Of a DNA stretch of 64,000 bases, positions 63,579-64,000 are shown one piece after another. The DNA is from Circinella minor. Taxonomy: Eukaryota > Mucoromycota > Mucoromycetes > Mucorales > Lichtheimiaceae. A program made the position numbers and the translations under genes. The notes beneath the pieces were generated by a model, which saw only the letters and a list, made by a program, of their open reading frames with translations, had not been told where the DNA came from and ran no database searches. Numbering within the stretch: position 1 is the first letter of the stretch; each line of letters begins with the position of its first letter. The stretch covers positions 1 through 64,000 of the forward strand of contig JAEPRB010000075.1 in NCBI GenBank assembly GCA_016758965.1, read 5' to 3'.

Positions 63579-64000
63579 TTATATAAGATGACTTTCATCT
63601 TCTAATCCATAAACTCCAAAGTCTAATACTTCAAATGAAGTAATGTTGTCCCTATTTAATTTTAATTAGATTATTATTTAAAAGATTTACCCCTTAAAAA
63701 ACAATAAACATTCATCCAATCATTTTTTGTTTTTGTTTTTTAGTTACCTGTGTACTGCTGCAACGCATCGACGTCTATCAAACGCCACACGCCAAACTCC
63801 ATTCACATCCGTAATAAGATCTCTAACATGTCGTCCAGTCTTGATATCCCACATTTTTAAACCACCTTCTGAACCAGAAATGACTTTTGTTTCATCATGA
63901 TGAAAACATGTGATTGCACCACGATGACCACTGAGTACATGTTGACATCCACCATTTTCTGGGGACCATATACGTAATGAAGCATCAGCCGCTGCTGATA
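63579..64000 (-). CDS. CDC4: Cdc4-like F-box/WD40 protein, C-terminal part (runs off window)
   Basis: Two exons are visible: from beyond 64000 to 63748, and 63651-63579 ending in TAA. They encode the last WD40 blades: ADASLRIWSPENGGC, VLSGHRGAITCFHHDETKVISGSEGGLKMWDIKTG, then VWRVAFDRRRCVAAVHRDN joined to TSFEVLDFG. The closing segment matches the end of yeast Cdc4 in pattern (IWSVNF...LVAAV...FLEILDF), from memory, which favours the substrate-recognition subunit of the SCF ubiquitin ligase over other WD40 proteins. The F-box and start lie outside the window. Confidence 0.72.

Noticed and set aside
1..64000. tRNA or rRNA genes
   Set aside because: I looked for cloverleaf arms and TTCGANNC-type T-arms in the intergenic regions and found none that held together; a tRNAscan run would be decisive.

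Overview
The window reads as nuclear DNA of an AT-rich filamentous fungus, most likely an early-diverging Mucoromycota (Mucorales-type). Nearly every gene is cut by many short GT..AG introns of about 60-140 nt, low-complexity Asn/Ser/Gln runs are common, and the gene set is fungal (Tra1, Cdc4-like, PX-BAR sorting nexin, cellular RNA-dependent RNA polymerase). No search was run; assignments come from motifs and hand-joined exons whose summed lengths are divisible by three.

Left part (1-22.6 kb): a mobile-element graveyard with two ordinary genes in it. Minus strand 4896-126 is a multi-exon transposase-like gene (DUF6729-type zinc-binding N-terminus, DDE-like residues) with a DEDDy 3'-5' exonuclease domain between its second Asp and its Glu; it has an in-frame stop and a probable frameshift. 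Next is a three-level nest: a DDE-transposase fragment (13113-13760) split at its start by a Ty3/gypsy chromovirus (5346-13111, 430-bp LTRs, 5-bp duplication TATGG), whose 3' LTR is itself split by a 1.8-kb CACTA-like element (11220-13054, 3-bp duplication TGG). The HIT hydrolase gene (15927-14942) and a small LEA2-like membrane protein gene (17585-16647) follow. Then comes a decayed Fanzor1/OrfB-like RuvC nuclease (about 19975-18194, minus) abutting a decayed MULE transposase with SWIM zinc finger (about 20050-22600, plus), which is interrupted by a 1,272-bp inverted-repeat element rich in GGCGCGCC palindromes (21274-22545, 8-bp duplication).

Right part (22.6-64 kb): dense housekeeping genes. 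TRA1 (+, 23042-36672, 14 exons, about 4,016 aa, the pseudokinase scaffold of SAGA/NuA4), an FMN-binding split-barrel protein (-), an LtrA-family membrane protein (+, 14 exons), a peroxisomal malate dehydrogenase ending in SKL (+), a CAF1/Pop2 deadenylase (-), a GATA zinc-finger factor (-), an RNA-dependent RNA polymerase with an RRM-like N-terminus (+), a Pif1-family helicase (+), a Vps17-like PX-BAR protein (-), and the 3' end of a Cdc4-like WD40 protein (-, runs off the window).

The genes do not form an operon-like pathway. The right half is dispersed core functions (chromatin, mRNA decay, RNA silencing, genome stability, retromer, SCF ubiquitination); the left half records successive transposon insertions with readable order.
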